Below are positions 1-7,956 of a stretch of DNA of 64,000 nt, in pieces. Positions within the stretch are counted from its first letter, which is position 1; each line of letters begins with the position of its first letter. The notes below the pieces were generated by a model, which worked only from the letters and a program-made list of their open reading frames with translations, was not told where the DNA came from and did no database searches. Origin of the DNA: JADFXI01 sp963784135 (GTDB taxonomy: Bacteria > Nitrospirota > Thermodesulfovibrionia > Thermodesulfovibrionales > Dissulfurispiraceae); the NCBI GenBank assembly GCA_963784135.1, contig CAWAQG010000003.1:186001-250000 (forward strand), written 5' to 3'. A program made the translations under genes and the position numbers.

Positions 1-447
1 ATCTTTATGGCCTTGACCGCCTCCTTTCTGATGCCCTATATCCTGATAGAGGCTTCCTCCGAACATGACATTGATGAGCTGCATTCCATAACATATTCCG
101 AGAACAGGTTTCTGTTTTTTATTCACTTCGCACAGCAGCGCAAGCTCGAAATCCATTCTGTCCCTTTCCGCAAACTCCATACAAACAGCGGGGACCATTG
201 CCGTCTCATTATAATATTCAGGGGGGATATCGCCTCCACCCGGTATCATCAGGCCGTCCACAAGTTCGGCGATACGGGGTATGTCATCGAAAACCGGCAC
301 AAGGACTATCGGCGACCCCCCTGCACGCACCACGGCAGAAACATAATCCCCTTTCAATCTGAAAAGGCTGTCATCACTTTCATGCTCAAGAATCTTGCCA
401 TTTTTAGGCAACACCATGTCAGCCGTTATGCCTATCAAAGGTCTCAC
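1..447 (-). CDS. peptidase C26 family class I glutamine amidotransferase-like hydrolase (partial, 3' end outside window)
   Basis: The visible 149 codons read as the N-terminal two thirds of a gamma-glutamyl-gamma-aminobutyrate hydrolase (PuuD/peptidase C26) type protein. I see MRPLIGITAD at the start, the PGGGDIPPEYY loop near residue 75 and the nucleophile elbow GICYGMQ near residue 125, whose Cys would attack a gamma-glutamyl amide. The start is a GTG at 447 that overlaps the stop of the upstream D-aminoacylase gene by 4 bases (GTGA), so translation is probably coupled. The family hydrolyses gamma-glutamyl bonds in the cytoplasm; the real substrate is not visible. Its place after a peptidoglycan amidase and a D-aminoacylase makes a gamma-D-glutamyl peptide a reasonable guess. 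The His/Glu of the catalytic triad lie beyond the window. Confidence 0.85.
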   Translation of the reverse strand, partial: MRPLIGITADMVLPKNGKILEHESDDSLFRLKGDYVSAVVRAGGSPIVLVPVFDDIPRIAELVDGLMIPGGGDIPPEYYNETAMVPAVCMEFAERDRMDFELALLCEVNKKQKPVLGICYGMQLINVMFGGSLYQDIGHQKGGGQGHKD

Positions 448-2009
448 GAAAGGACCCTGCCCGAAAGTGTTCCTGTAAACTCTCCTCCATCAACAGCCAT
501 ATTGCCGTTTACAAAGACATAGTCAATGCCTTCAGGCCTGCTGAAAGGCTCTCTGAAGGTTGCCGTGTCGATAATCCGCTCATAATCGAATATCACAATA
601 TCCGCATATGCCCCTTCTCTAATAATGCCCCTGTCCGTAAGACCGAATGTTGCCGCAGGCAGGGCGGTCGTCCTCCTTATCGCCTCCTCCAGTGTTACGA
701 GACCTTTGTCCCGTATATATCTGCCGATAAATCTCGGGAAGGTACCAAATCCCCTCGGGTGAGGTTTGCCGTAACATGTCGGGCCTGAAAAAGACCGGAC
801 GGAGCTGTCAGAGCCTATCATGAGGTATGGAAGAGACAGGAAGCGCCTGAGGTTGTCTTCGCTCATTGAAAAAAATATCGCCCCGGTCCTTGCCCGCTCA
901 TGAATGAGCAGACCCAGAAGCGCGTCAACGACATTTTGGCCGCTCTTTGAAGCAACATCAAAAATATTTTCTCCTTCCATCCACCTGTTTTCGGGGTTCG
1001 CGACTGAGGAGATATAAATACCTTTCCAGTAATTATCGTCTTTCAGGCTGAGGTCAGCCTTGATGGGCGCTGCTGTTTCAGGGTCTTTGAGCCGTACGAG
1101 TTCCTCTTCAACGCCGCCTTCGTACACCCACGAAGGCAGTATTGTGTCGAGATCTGTGCCGGCGGCTATATAAGGGTACCGGTCGCATGTTATTTTCACG
1201 CCGGCTGTCCTCGCAGTCTCAATCAGCCGGAGGGCATCATCTATCTTCCACCAATTCCGTTCACCCGCGGTTTTCAGATGCGATATATGGACAGGCACTC
1301 CCCCCGCTCCCCTGCCTATTTCAAGCATTTCCAGAATGGACTCGATGAGAGCATCCCCCTCGCTCCTCATGTGCGAAGCATAAACACAAGGCAACGGTAA
1401 AATCCCAGCGAGCGACGTTAGTTCGGAGGTAACGGAATAAATGCCGGGAGGGTAAATAAGCCCTGTCGAAAGCCCTTTTGCTCCTGTTCGAAGAGCATCA
1501 CACAAATGCCTTTTCATCTCCGCCATGTCACCGCCGTCAGCCGCCGAATCCTTATAGCCAATCACCGATGCCCTGATATTACCGTGGCCGCATAGTGTAG
1601 CAAAATTGATTGCTATACCCTTTTTTCTTAAAAGAGCGAAATATTCCCCGAAGGTCGACCACCGTTCCGTTATCCCCAACTCCTCCATATCAGCTTCTCT
1701 GCGTACAAGAGCCTCACCATACAGGGGGGCTGCGGAGAGGCCGCAGTTGCCGTTTATTTCTGTTGTAACGCCTTGAGAAAGTTTTCCTTCAGCTCTTCCG
1801 TCAGCAAGTACCGTGAACTCCGAATGGGCATGGGTATCGATAAACCCCGGAGCGACGATCAATCCCCGTGCATTAATGGTCCTTTCAGCCTCAATTTTTT
1901 CGCCGCCGGCATAGACAATCCTGTCGCCGTGGATCCCGACATTTATTTCGCGCGGCCCTGCACCGCTGCCGTCGATCACTGTCCCGTTTTCGATCAGATA
2001 CCGGATCAT
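444..2009 (-). CDS. N-acyl-D-amino-acid deacylase (D-aminoacylase family amidohydrolase)
   Basis: A 521-residue metal-dependent amidohydrolase of the D-aminoacylase type, close to the usual family length. It begins with the small beta-sandwich (LIENGTVIDGSG), then the HxH metal motif in GFIDTHAHSEF (His60, His62), the bridging Cys in NGNCGLSAAP (Cys89), metal His residues in YASHMRSEGDA and HISHLK, and the catalytic Asp in MIGSDSS. Family members remove the acyl group from N-acyl-D-amino acids in the cytoplasm. The ATG overlaps the stop of the ECF-T-like gene (ATGA) and its own stop overlaps the next GTG, so it sits in a translationally coupled operon with an amidase and a C26 hydrolase. Some relatives act as dihydroorotase-like or D-glutamate deacylases; the exact substrate is open. 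Confidence 0.9.
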   Translation of the reverse strand: MIRYLIENGTVIDGSGAGPREINVGIHGDRIVYAGGEKIEAERTINARGLIVAPGFIDTHAHSEFTVLADGRAEGKLSQGVTTEINGNCGLSAAPLYGEALVRREADMEELGITERWSTFGEYFALLRKKGIAINFATLCGHGNIRASVIGYKDSAADGGDMAEMKRHLCDALRTGAKGLSTGLIYPPGIYSVTSELTSLAGILPLPCVYASHMRSEGDALIESILEMLEIGRGAGGVPVHISHLKTAGERNWWKIDDALRLIETARTAGVKITCDRYPYIAAGTDLDTILPSWVYEGGVEEELVRLKDPETAAPIKADLSLKDDNYWKGIYISSVANPENRWMEGENIFDVASKSGQNVVDALLGLLIHERARTGAIFFSMSEDNLRRFLSLPYLMIGSDSSVRSFSGPTCYGKPHPRGFGTFPRFIGRYIRDKGLVTLEEAIRRTTALPAATFGLTDRGIIREGAYADIVIFDYERIIDTATFREPFSRPEGIDYVFVNGNMAVDGGEFTGTLSGRVLS

Positions 2010-2668
2010 TTATCCTCTGTGTCCTCTGTGGTTAAATTTGCGGCCATAAAGAATTTATCAGGTTCAGCCATACTTTCAACAAAAAGAGGGATCATAAAAG
2101 AGGCAAGGAGGGCCACCGTTAGCCTGAAATTGGATATGAAACCTTTTGTTCCCATGGCGCCTGCTGATGTTCCCGACCGTTGTTTCACCTTCTCATTGTA
2201 TCTTTCATAAAGCTTTTGCTTCAGAACAGGAAAGCATTGGAGGGTGAGTGCCATGATGGAGAAGAATTCATGCACGGGAAGCCCGACCCGTTGGAGAGGG
2301 CGTAATAGTCTCTTCAGGGAGCCTATCATTGCCTCAAGGGGTGTAATGTGCATTAGTATTTTCGCTGCGTACACCATATCAAAGACCCTGAGCGTTCGCA
2401 AAGAGGCAATTCTAAGACCATCTTCAGTGATGGTGACGGGCCCCACAACAGCGATAACCATGCCTGATTGATTGAACAGATTACTGATAAAAGTAAAACC
2501 AAGGAAAAAAAATATTGGGACGGCTCCGCTCCTGATTTTTTTAAACGGCACGAAAAAAAGCGCTAAAATTACACATGATGCTATTATGGCATGCAGCTGA
2601 ATGTTTCCGACAAGAAATACGATAACGGCGAAACAGGAATATAGTACGAGATAAATACCTGAGGACAA
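2006..2668 (-). CDS. energy-coupling factor transporter T-component-like membrane protein (CbiQ/EcfT family)
   Basis: A 220-residue integral membrane protein with two hydrophobic hairpins in the first 65 residues and further helices near 165-190. The central segment (TPLEAMIGSLKRLLRPLQRVGLP, then a cytoplasmic helix ending QRSG) resembles the coupling helices of EcfT/CbiQ, which link substrate-binding S-components to ABC ATPases. The paired Ala-Arg-Gly motifs are degenerate here (QRSG, MAAN), and neither an ATPase nor an S-component lies in the window, so it may have a changed partner. The gene sits 4 nt after the amidase stop and overlaps the D-aminoacylase start. The last residues (TTEDTEDK) are encoded by a copy of the low-complexity CCTCTGTGTCCTCTGTGG sequence, which suggests a repeat has extended the 3' end. 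Confidence 0.7.
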   Translation of the reverse strand: MSSGIYLVLYSCFAVIVFLVGNIQLHAIIASCVILALFFVPFKKIRSGAVPIFFFLGFTFISNLFNQSGMVIAVVGPVTITEDGLRIASLRTLRVFDMVYAAKILMHITPLEAMIGSLKRLLRPLQRVGLPVHEFFSIMALTLQCFPVLKQKLYERYNEKVKQRSGTSAGAMGTKGFISNFRLTVALLASFMIPLFVESMAEPDKFFMAANLTTEDTEDK

Positions 2669-2672
2669 TGCG

Positions 2673-4019
2673 TTACCTAAAGGTTTCGGTATATTTTATT
2701 TTAGAGGTTTTATATACTTTGGAATCCGGATTGTCAGGAGTATAGTCTGTTTTTTGTGCTGCACCGCCCGAGGCCACCTGCTGCTGTCGCGGCTCTGAAG
2801 TAAAATAAGCATTAATCCCCTCGACAAGGGCTTCTGCGAGCTTCTGCTTGTATGCCCCATCAGACAGCAGCCTTTCCTCCTCAGGGTTACTTATGAACGA
2901 TACCTCTGCAAGAGCGGAGGGCATCTGGGCGTCAACAAGAACGTAAAATAAAGCCTGCTTCACGCCTAGATCGGCAACTTTAGGGTACCCGGTCTTTATT
3001 GACGATACGAGCGAGCGCTGGATATTGCCCGCCAGATTGAGCGATCCGTCCCGTTTTCTGTCCCTGTCCAGAGAAGCGAGTATCACTCCCAATTCACTTT
3101 GTACCTGTTTCATTTTTTTCAGCGATATGGCGTTTTCCCGCGCGGCGACCTTCAAAGCTTCCTCGTCGTTTGTCCAGTTAAGCAGATAAGTCTCAATACC
3201 CCTTGCCTTTCTGTTCGGACTTGCGTTGGCGTGAATGGACAGGAAGAAGTCCGCCTCGCTTTTATTTGCAATCTGTGCCCGCTCGGGCAGCGGTATGAAC
3301 ACGTCGCTGTCGCGCGTAAGTATTACTTCATATGTGGGGTATTCTTTCTTTATGATGCTCCTGACCCGAAGGGCGATATCAAGGACCACGTCCTTTTCAT
3401 ACAGCCCTGTCGGCCCGATTGCGCCGGTGTCATGGCCGCCGTGGCCGGGATCGAGCACAATTTTCCTGCGCATAATGCTTGCCTCTCTGTTGGCGTCCGG
3501 CTTAGGCGGCTCCACAGGCTTTTCAATATTCCCCGGAATCTGTTTCTTTTCATCGGGCACTTTAGGGAAAATATCGATGATAAGACGGGATGGGTCCTCA
3601 AGGCTGAATATCTTGAAGTCATAATCCGCCGACACGAGATCAAAAACAATCCTTGCGGTATCGGCGTTAAATTGGCCAAACCTGATGCCCTTGACTAAAG
3701 CATCATTTATCGTAAAATTTTTTTGTAAATCTTTTGCGAGTTTTGCATTTTTGATATCGAGGAAAAGGCGTTCGGGGTTGGAGAGCCTGGCCTTTGAGAA
3801 TTCTGCGGTACCCGAAAGGTCAATGACCACCCGTAAGTATTCCGATGTTATATGGTATCTAAGTCCTTTGATCTCGACTGGGTCCCCGGCAGCACATGAA
3901 ACGGGCCTGGAAAAAGCGGACAACAATATAAAAAGAACGAAAATCCCGACGTGGATGCAGAGCTTTGCTCCTGAGTCCATGTATGCGCGTCCATGTCTTT
4001 TATGGTCTGGATCAATCAT
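2673..4019 (-). CDS. N-acetylmuramoyl-L-alanine amidase with AMIN domain (AmiC-like)
   Basis: A 448-residue exported peptidoglycan hydrolase. A signal peptide covers about residues 14-43 (hydrophobic run IHVGIFVLFILLSAF, then SCA). An AMIN targeting domain follows (about 48-150) and an Amidase_3 catalytic domain (about 185-405) carries the zinc motifs DPGHGGHDTGA (His193), the Glu near GLYEKD, SIHANAS and the catalytic Glu in ALAEVSFISNPEEE. It cleaves the bond between MurNAc and L-Ala of the stem peptide in the periplasm, usually during cell separation. The ATG overlaps the stop of the NifU-like gene (ATGA); an internal ATG at 3980 would give a shorter, more typical signal peptide. The C-terminal 40 residues are low complexity. 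Confidence 0.93.
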   Translation of the reverse strand: MIDPDHKRHGRAYMDSGAKLCIHVGIFVLFILLSAFSRPVSCAAGDPVEIKGLRYHITSEYLRVVIDLSGTAEFSKARLSNPERLFLDIKNAKLAKDLQKNFTINDALVKGIRFGQFNADTARIVFDLVSADYDFKIFSLEDPSRLIIDIFPKVPDEKKQIPGNIEKPVEPPKPDANREASIMRRKIVLDPGHGGHDTGAIGPTGLYEKDVVLDIALRVRSIIKKEYPTYEVILTRDSDVFIPLPERAQIANKSEADFFLSIHANASPNRKARGIETYLLNWTNDEEALKVAARENAISLKKMKQVQSELGVILASLDRDRKRDGSLNLAGNIQRSLVSSIKTGYPKVADLGVKQALFYVLVDAQMPSALAEVSFISNPEEERLLSDGAYKQKLAEALVEGINAYFTSEPRQQQVASGGAAQKTDYTPDNPDSKVYKTSKIKYTETFR

Positions 4020-4240
4020 ATCGCCTGAACAGCTTTGACCTCCGGTATCTCGTTCCTCATTGTAGATTCAACCCAGTTTTTCAAAGTAAGGGAAGACATG
4101 GGACATGAGCCGCATGCTCCCGTCAGTTTCACATATACTATATCGTCTTTTAACTCAATTAATTCAATATCACCGCCCTCTGATTTCAGCCCGGTCCTGA
4201 TTTTACCTAATACTTCCTCGACCCTTTCTTTTGTGATCAT
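4016..4240 (-). CDS. NifU C-terminal-domain Fe-S cluster scaffold protein
   Basis: A 74-residue stand-alone NifU-like (Nfu) domain. It starts MITKERVEEVLGKIRTGLKSEGGDIEL and carries the CGSCPMSSLT motif (CxxC) that binds a cluster between two monomers. Such proteins act in the cytoplasm as scaffolds or carriers delivering Fe-S clusters to apoenzymes, for which this genome has several candidates (LeuC, hydrogenase). A GGAGGGG Shine-Dalgarno lies 3 nt before the ATG. It is the first gene of a minus-strand operon of envelope and peptide enzymes with no obvious Fe-S function, so the link is probably only transcriptional. Confidence 0.92.
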   Translation of the reverse strand: MITKERVEEVLGKIRTGLKSEGGDIELIELKDDIVYVKLTGACGSCPMSSLTLKNWVESTMRNEIPEVKAVQAI

Positions 4241-4455
4241 CGCCCCTCCATAAGCACCTCAGAAAGTCTCAGACTTTTTGGGACGCGCCCATTCATCAGA
4301 AATCTCTGACAGCGTTACTCTCAATGATAGCGGATTGGCTGGAATAAATCAACCATATGTTTGATTTGCAAGTGAAAAGATTGCTTTCGTCTGCAAGCTG
4401 TTTTCTATGTAAAAAACGGTTGATTTCCAGAAGCGGGGCCGCCCCTGATTCTCAA

Positions 4456-4962
4456 TCAGATCATGGCCTGCCTGATAAGCATATCGTCGGTCAGTATAAG
4501 CCTTTGGGCGAGGATTTTAGAGAATATCTGATAGTACTTAAATTGTATTGACCTGAATTCGAAGGATTCGGTCTCTTTGTCCAGGTCATCCGCATCAATT
4601 TTCAGTATATATGTTTCACATTCCACGACAGCATCGGCGGCCCTCGGTTGCCCGGTGACTACTGCCACTTCTCCGAAACACTGTCCTTTTGTTAAACATA
4701 ATATGGCTTTTTTCTTGTTGTTCACGCCTATTTTCCTGTTGATGCATATACGTCCTTTCAGAATAACGAAAAAAGATTTCCCCGTTTCCCCCTCATGCAC
4801 AATAATATCGCCGGCGTCGCATTTGAGCCACGTGCTAGTTTTGAGAAGAATGAGCAGTTCCCTGTCTGTAAAGGGGTCGAAAAAAGGGAGTGACCGCATT
4901 ATTTTAATCTTCTTTTCGTATTCCTCTGAAATTTCTTTTTCCATTGCCGTACTCTCCTCCAA
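4456..4962 (-). CDS. cyclic-nucleotide-binding domain protein
   Basis: A 168-residue protein with one cyclic-nucleotide-binding fold (about residues 28-145). It shows the entry LPFFDPFTDRELLILLKT, the glycine turn GDIIVHEGETGKSFFVILKGRI and the phosphate-binding cassette-like segment KGQCFGEVAVVTGQPRAADAV. The usual Arg of the cassette is present in QPRAA. There is no C-terminal helix-turn-helix, only about 25 residues of helix, so it is not a Crp-type regulator by itself; it is more likely a soluble sensor or partner protein. The gene ends where a 215-base non-coding gap begins and follows the thioredoxin-reductase-like gene by 5 nt, so the two are probably co-transcribed. Confidence 0.85.
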   Translation of the reverse strand: MEESTAMEKEISEEYEKKIKIMRSLPFFDPFTDRELLILLKTSTWLKCDAGDIIVHEGETGKSFFVILKGRICINRKIGVNNKKKAILCLTKGQCFGEVAVVTGQPRAADAVVECETYILKIDADDLDKETESFEFRSIQFKYYQIFSKILAQRLILTDDMLIRQAMI

Positions 4963-4967
4963 AGGTT

Positions 4968-6578
4968 TTACTTTTTCTTCCAGTAGGGACTGGACAAGTC
5001 TTCAAAAGCCGAGATGGCCGCAACAGAACCCTGTCCTACGGCAGTCGCTATCTGCTTTATCCCCCCGGTCACATCACCGGCGGCATAGACCATATGCATG
5101 GAAGTCCTCTGCGTACTGTCGGCCTTGATATAACCTTCCTTGTCCATGTCAAGGTTGAGCATCTTTGCTATCTTGTTGTTGGGGGTGTAGCCGATTGAAA
5201 TAAACACCCCGTCAATATGCATTTCTTTGAAAGACCCGTCCTTAAGGTTTTTAAGCTTCACCGCATCTACGCGGTCTTTTCCATAAATTCTGTCAACTAC
5301 CATGTCCAGGAAAACAGGGACCTTCCTCTCAGCAAGGCTCTTTTGCAGAAAAGCCTCGGCTCTTAAGGCGGGGCCCCGGTGGACCAGTGATACGTTGGCG
5401 CCGAGGCTGTTCAGGTACAGGGCATCCGTTGCCGCAGTGTTTCCTCCTCCCACAATAATTACCTTACCGCCGTCCTTGAAAAAATAGCCGTCGCAGGTTG
5501 CGCAATAACTGATTCCCCTGCCGTACAGTGCCTTTTCTCCCGGAGCATCGAGCTTCTTATGTTCGGCGCCGGTAACAATTATAATGCCCTTTGCCCTGAA
5601 CAACCTTCTGGTTGTTTTCAGCTCGAATACGGCATCTGTCTTTTTGATATCCGTAACGTCTTCGCTTTCAAAAATATAAGTGTACTGCAATGCCTGCTGG
5701 TACATTATATCTACAAGGTTCTTCCCGGCTATCTGGCTGTAACCGGGATAATTCTCTACTATCGGAGTTATGAGCACCTGCCCCCCTACAGTCGCCTTTT
5801 CGATAACCGCGGTTTTCAGGCCGCTGCGCCCTGAATAAATGCCGGCCGCAAGACCTGCCGGGCCGCCGCCGATGATTGCGATATCCAGATCAACGATATC
5901 CCCTGAAAAAGAAGCTGACATAATCTCCACCGATGACAGGCTGAGGATTTCCTCTACAAACAATTCCGGGGGACGGACGCCGGATCCGATCATTACTTCA
6001 TTTATGACCGTAAACGGAACGGTGATTATATGGTATTTGTCCATATAGTCCCTGTTCTCGTACATTTCGATCACTTCTACAGTAATGAGCTCAGGCAGCG
6101 CAATAGCGGTTGATATGGCAACAAGGGCATGCTGAGGGCAGTAGGGACAGGTAGGGGAGACAAAGACCTGGATATGCCTCGGCTCCTTCAGGTCAAAAAG
6201 CCTCTTTAATGACGGCTCTGAAAGAAGGGTCCCGCTGTTCGACGCAAGAATAATGGCCATTATCAGGGTGCGCCCCTCTTCTCCCACCGGAGCGCCGACA
6301 TAACTGATTCTGAACCTGTCAGGGCTTATAAGAATAGTTGGTGACCGGGTAATACCTTTATGTTTTGCCTCATCACTGTCGAGCGTAAAAAAACGTACCT
6401 TTATCTTGTCTGTAAGTTCGGCTATTCCGGTCAAAAGCATGGTAGTGGCCTCGTTGTACTGATTAGGCTCTTTGCTCAGGTAGACCTCGATCTCAACAAC
6501 ATTATTCAGTTGTTTGAATGTATCGCTCAGGACCTTTTTGGTTTCATCGGGAAGCATTGCAGCCGATTGTTCTTCCAT
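4968..6578 (-). CDS. fused double-thioredoxin-fold / thioredoxin reductase flavoprotein (AhpF-like)
   Basis: A 536-residue fusion. Residues 1-215 form two thioredoxin folds of the protein disulfide oxidoreductase type; only the second keeps the redox pair, CPYC at 144-147, while the first has no cysteine. Residues 230-530 are a thioredoxin reductase module with the FAD motif IGGGPAGLAAG (236-246), the redox pair CATC at 359-362, the NAD(P)H motif VGGGNTA and the C-terminal FAD motif AAGDVTGG. The layout is that of AhpF, where electrons run NAD(P)H > FAD > CATC > CPYC > a peroxiredoxin. No AhpC lies in the window, so the final acceptor is unknown. It is upstream of the cNMP-binding gene by 5 nt. 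Confidence 0.92.
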   Translation of the reverse strand: MEEQSAAMLPDETKKVLSDTFKQLNNVVEIEVYLSKEPNQYNEATTMLLTGIAELTDKIKVRFFTLDSDEAKHKGITRSPTILISPDRFRISYVGAPVGEEGRTLIMAIILASNSGTLLSEPSLKRLFDLKEPRHIQVFVSPTCPYCPQHALVAISTAIALPELITVEVIEMYENRDYMDKYHIITVPFTVINEVMIGSGVRPPELFVEEILSLSSVEIMSASFSGDIVDLDIAIIGGGPAGLAAGIYSGRSGLKTAVIEKATVGGQVLITPIVENYPGYSQIAGKNLVDIMYQQALQYTYIFESEDVTDIKKTDAVFELKTTRRLFRAKGIIIVTGAEHKKLDAPGEKALYGRGISYCATCDGYFFKDGGKVIIVGGGNTAATDALYLNSLGANVSLVHRGPALRAEAFLQKSLAERKVPVFLDMVVDRIYGKDRVDAVKLKNLKDGSFKEMHIDGVFISIGYTPNNKIAKMLNLDMDKEGYIKADSTQRTSMHMVYAAGDVTGGIKQIATAVGQGSVAAISAFEDLSSPYWKKK

Positions 6579-6609
6579 ACCCCTTAATTATACCTAAAAA
6601 TAAAGGTTA

Positions 6610-6643
6610 TGGTAATAGGCAATGGGTATAACCTATTACCTAT
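6610..6643. repeat. low-complexity hairpin, class B
   Basis: The arms GGTAATAGG and CCTATTACC face each other across 12 nt. The words AATAGG, CAATGGG and TATA are the same vocabulary as the hairpins at 49910-50010 and 63022-63090. It lies in the divergent gap between the flavoprotein and the deacetylase genes. Confidence 0.6.
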
Positions 6644-6650
6644 CTTTTGT

Positions 6651-6656
6651 TATAAT
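6651..6656 (+). promoter_or_regulatory. TATAAT -10 box 5 nt before start codon (leaderless promoter)
   Basis: A perfect TATAAT ends 5 nt before the ATG at 6662, so transcription would begin at or within a base or two of the start codon. No Shine-Dalgarno fits between them. No good -35 hexamer is visible at 16-18 nt. Confidence 0.5.
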
Positions 6657-6661
6657 TATTT

Positions 6662-7591
6662 ATGCGTAAAGTCGGCTTTGTCTATAGTCCCGTCTTCCTT
6701 AAACATGAAACGCCTTTGGGTCATCCGGAATCGAAAGAACGGTTGATTGCCATAACTGACAGACTTGAGAGCGCTCCTTTCTGGAAGAACATCGTCCTGA
6801 TTGCCCCTTGCAAGGCCGAATTTCACGACATTGAGCTGGTACATACCGGGAGTTACGTTGAAGAAGTCAAGAATTTCGGAACAGGCTACCTCGACCCTGA
6901 TACGTATGTTTCAAAGGACAGCCTTGAAGCGGCGCTCTATGCCGCAGGCGCTGTCATGGAGGCAGTGGAGCAATGCAAATCAGGAAAGATAGTGCGGGCG
7001 TTCTGTGCAGTGAGGCCTCCCGGCCATCATGCAGAGGCGCACAAGGCAATGGGTTTCTGTATTTTCAACAATATTGCAATAGGCGCCCGGTATGCTCAAA
7101 AAGCGGGTTATAAAAAAATATTTATTGTTGATTTCGATGTCCACCACGGCAATGGAACGCAGCATATGTTTTATGAGGATGATACCGTTTTTTATTTCAG
7201 CACTCATCAGTACCCGCATTATCCGGGGACCGGCAGCGACTCCGAGCGCGGGAAAGGCAGGGGTGAGGGATATACATATAATGTCCCCATGCAAGCGGGG
7301 TCCGGGTATAAAGAGTTTTTCTCCGCTTACTGCGAAGTGCTTCCGGGGTTAGTGAGGGGATTTGCACCTGACATTGTCCTCGTTTCCGCCGGCTACGATA
7401 TTCATGTAGATGACCCTCTTGCAAGTTTGCGGGTGACCGATGAAGGAGTGCGGACAATTGTCTCCTCCATTCTATCATCCCCGTCCGGTCCCGCTCATGT
7501 CCCTGTTGTTTTTGTACTTGAAGGCGGCTATGACCTTGCCGCACTCGGGAATTCCGTGTGTATCACTCTTGAAGAAATGCTGAAGGAGTGA
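6662..7591 (+). CDS. histone deacetylase family protein (AcuC/acetylpolyamine amidohydrolase-like)
   Basis: A 309-residue arginase-deacetylase fold enzyme of normal length. It contains the catalytic double histidine in RPPGHHAEAHKAMGFC, the zinc ligands Asp and His in VDFDVHHGNGTQ, and the third ligand Asp in SAGYDIHVDDPL, plus the closing EGGYDL. All catalytic residues are present, so activity as a zinc deacetylase is likely; bacterial members remove acetyl groups from proteins such as acetyl-CoA synthetase or from polyamines. It starts a plus-strand pair with the SUI1 gene, whose start follows the stop by 1 nt. The mRNA may be leaderless (TATAAT 5 nt before the ATG). Confidence 0.9.
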   Translation: MRKVGFVYSPVFLKHETPLGHPESKERLIAITDRLESAPFWKNIVLIAPCKAEFHDIELVHTGSYVEEVKNFGTGYLDPDTYVSKDSLEAALYAAGAVMEAVEQCKSGKIVRAFCAVRPPGHHAEAHKAMGFCIFNNIAIGARYAQKAGYKKIFIVDFDVHHGNGTQHMFYEDDTVFYFSTHQYPHYPGTGSDSERGKGRGEGYTYNVPMQAGSGYKEFFSAYCEVLPGLVRGFAPDIVLVSAGYDIHVDDPLASLRVTDEGVRTIVSSILSSPSGPAHVPVVFVLEGGYDLAALGNSVCITLEEMLKE

Positions 7592-7592
7592 T

Positions 7593-7946
7593 TTGCTGAC
7601 GACTATGCCGGAAGAAAGAGCTAAATTGGTCTACTCCACCGACAAGCTTATTTCCCGAAAGGAAGTACCTGCGGGAAATAGTGTCAATCCGATGCCGGAT
7701 CCTGCTCATCAGAAGATCATTGTCCGGCTGGACCGGAAGGGGCGGGCCGGGAAGTCCGTCACGGTAGTCGAGGGTCTGCAGATTTCAAAAAAAAATAGGG
7801 AGGCACTGCTAAGGGAATTGAAGGCGGGGCTGGGCGCCGGCGGCACAGTCAGGGACATGTCTCTTGAAATTCAGGGCGATCATTGTGACGCGCTTATTAC
7901 AGCATTGGCAAAAATGGGATATAGGCCGAAACGCTCAGGAGGCTGA
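7593..7946 (+). CDS. SUI1/YciH family translation factor
   Basis: A 117-residue protein with the SUI1/eIF1-like fold over about residues 40-112: IIVRLDRKGRAGKSVTVVEGLQ, LLRELKAGLGAGGTVRDMSLEIQGDH and the C-terminal AKMGYRPKRSGG. E. coli YciH and archaeal aIF1 help initiation-codon discrimination; the bacterial role is accessory. The start is a TTG 1 nt after the deacetylase stop, with AAGGAG ending 4 nt before it; an ATG at 7605 would lie 16 nt from that site and is less likely. It is translationally coupled to the deacetylase gene. Confidence 0.88.
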   Translation: MLTTMPEERAKLVYSTDKLISRKEVPAGNSVNPMPDPAHQKIIVRLDRKGRAGKSVTVVEGLQISKKNREALLRELKAGLGAGGTVRDMSLEIQGDHCDALITALAKMGYRPKRSGG

Positions 7947-7956
7947 CGCATAGCAC

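Noticed and set aside
2006..2668. Complete ECF transporter operon
   Set aside because: Only a T-component-like protein is present; no ATPase with Walker motifs or S-component lies in the window.
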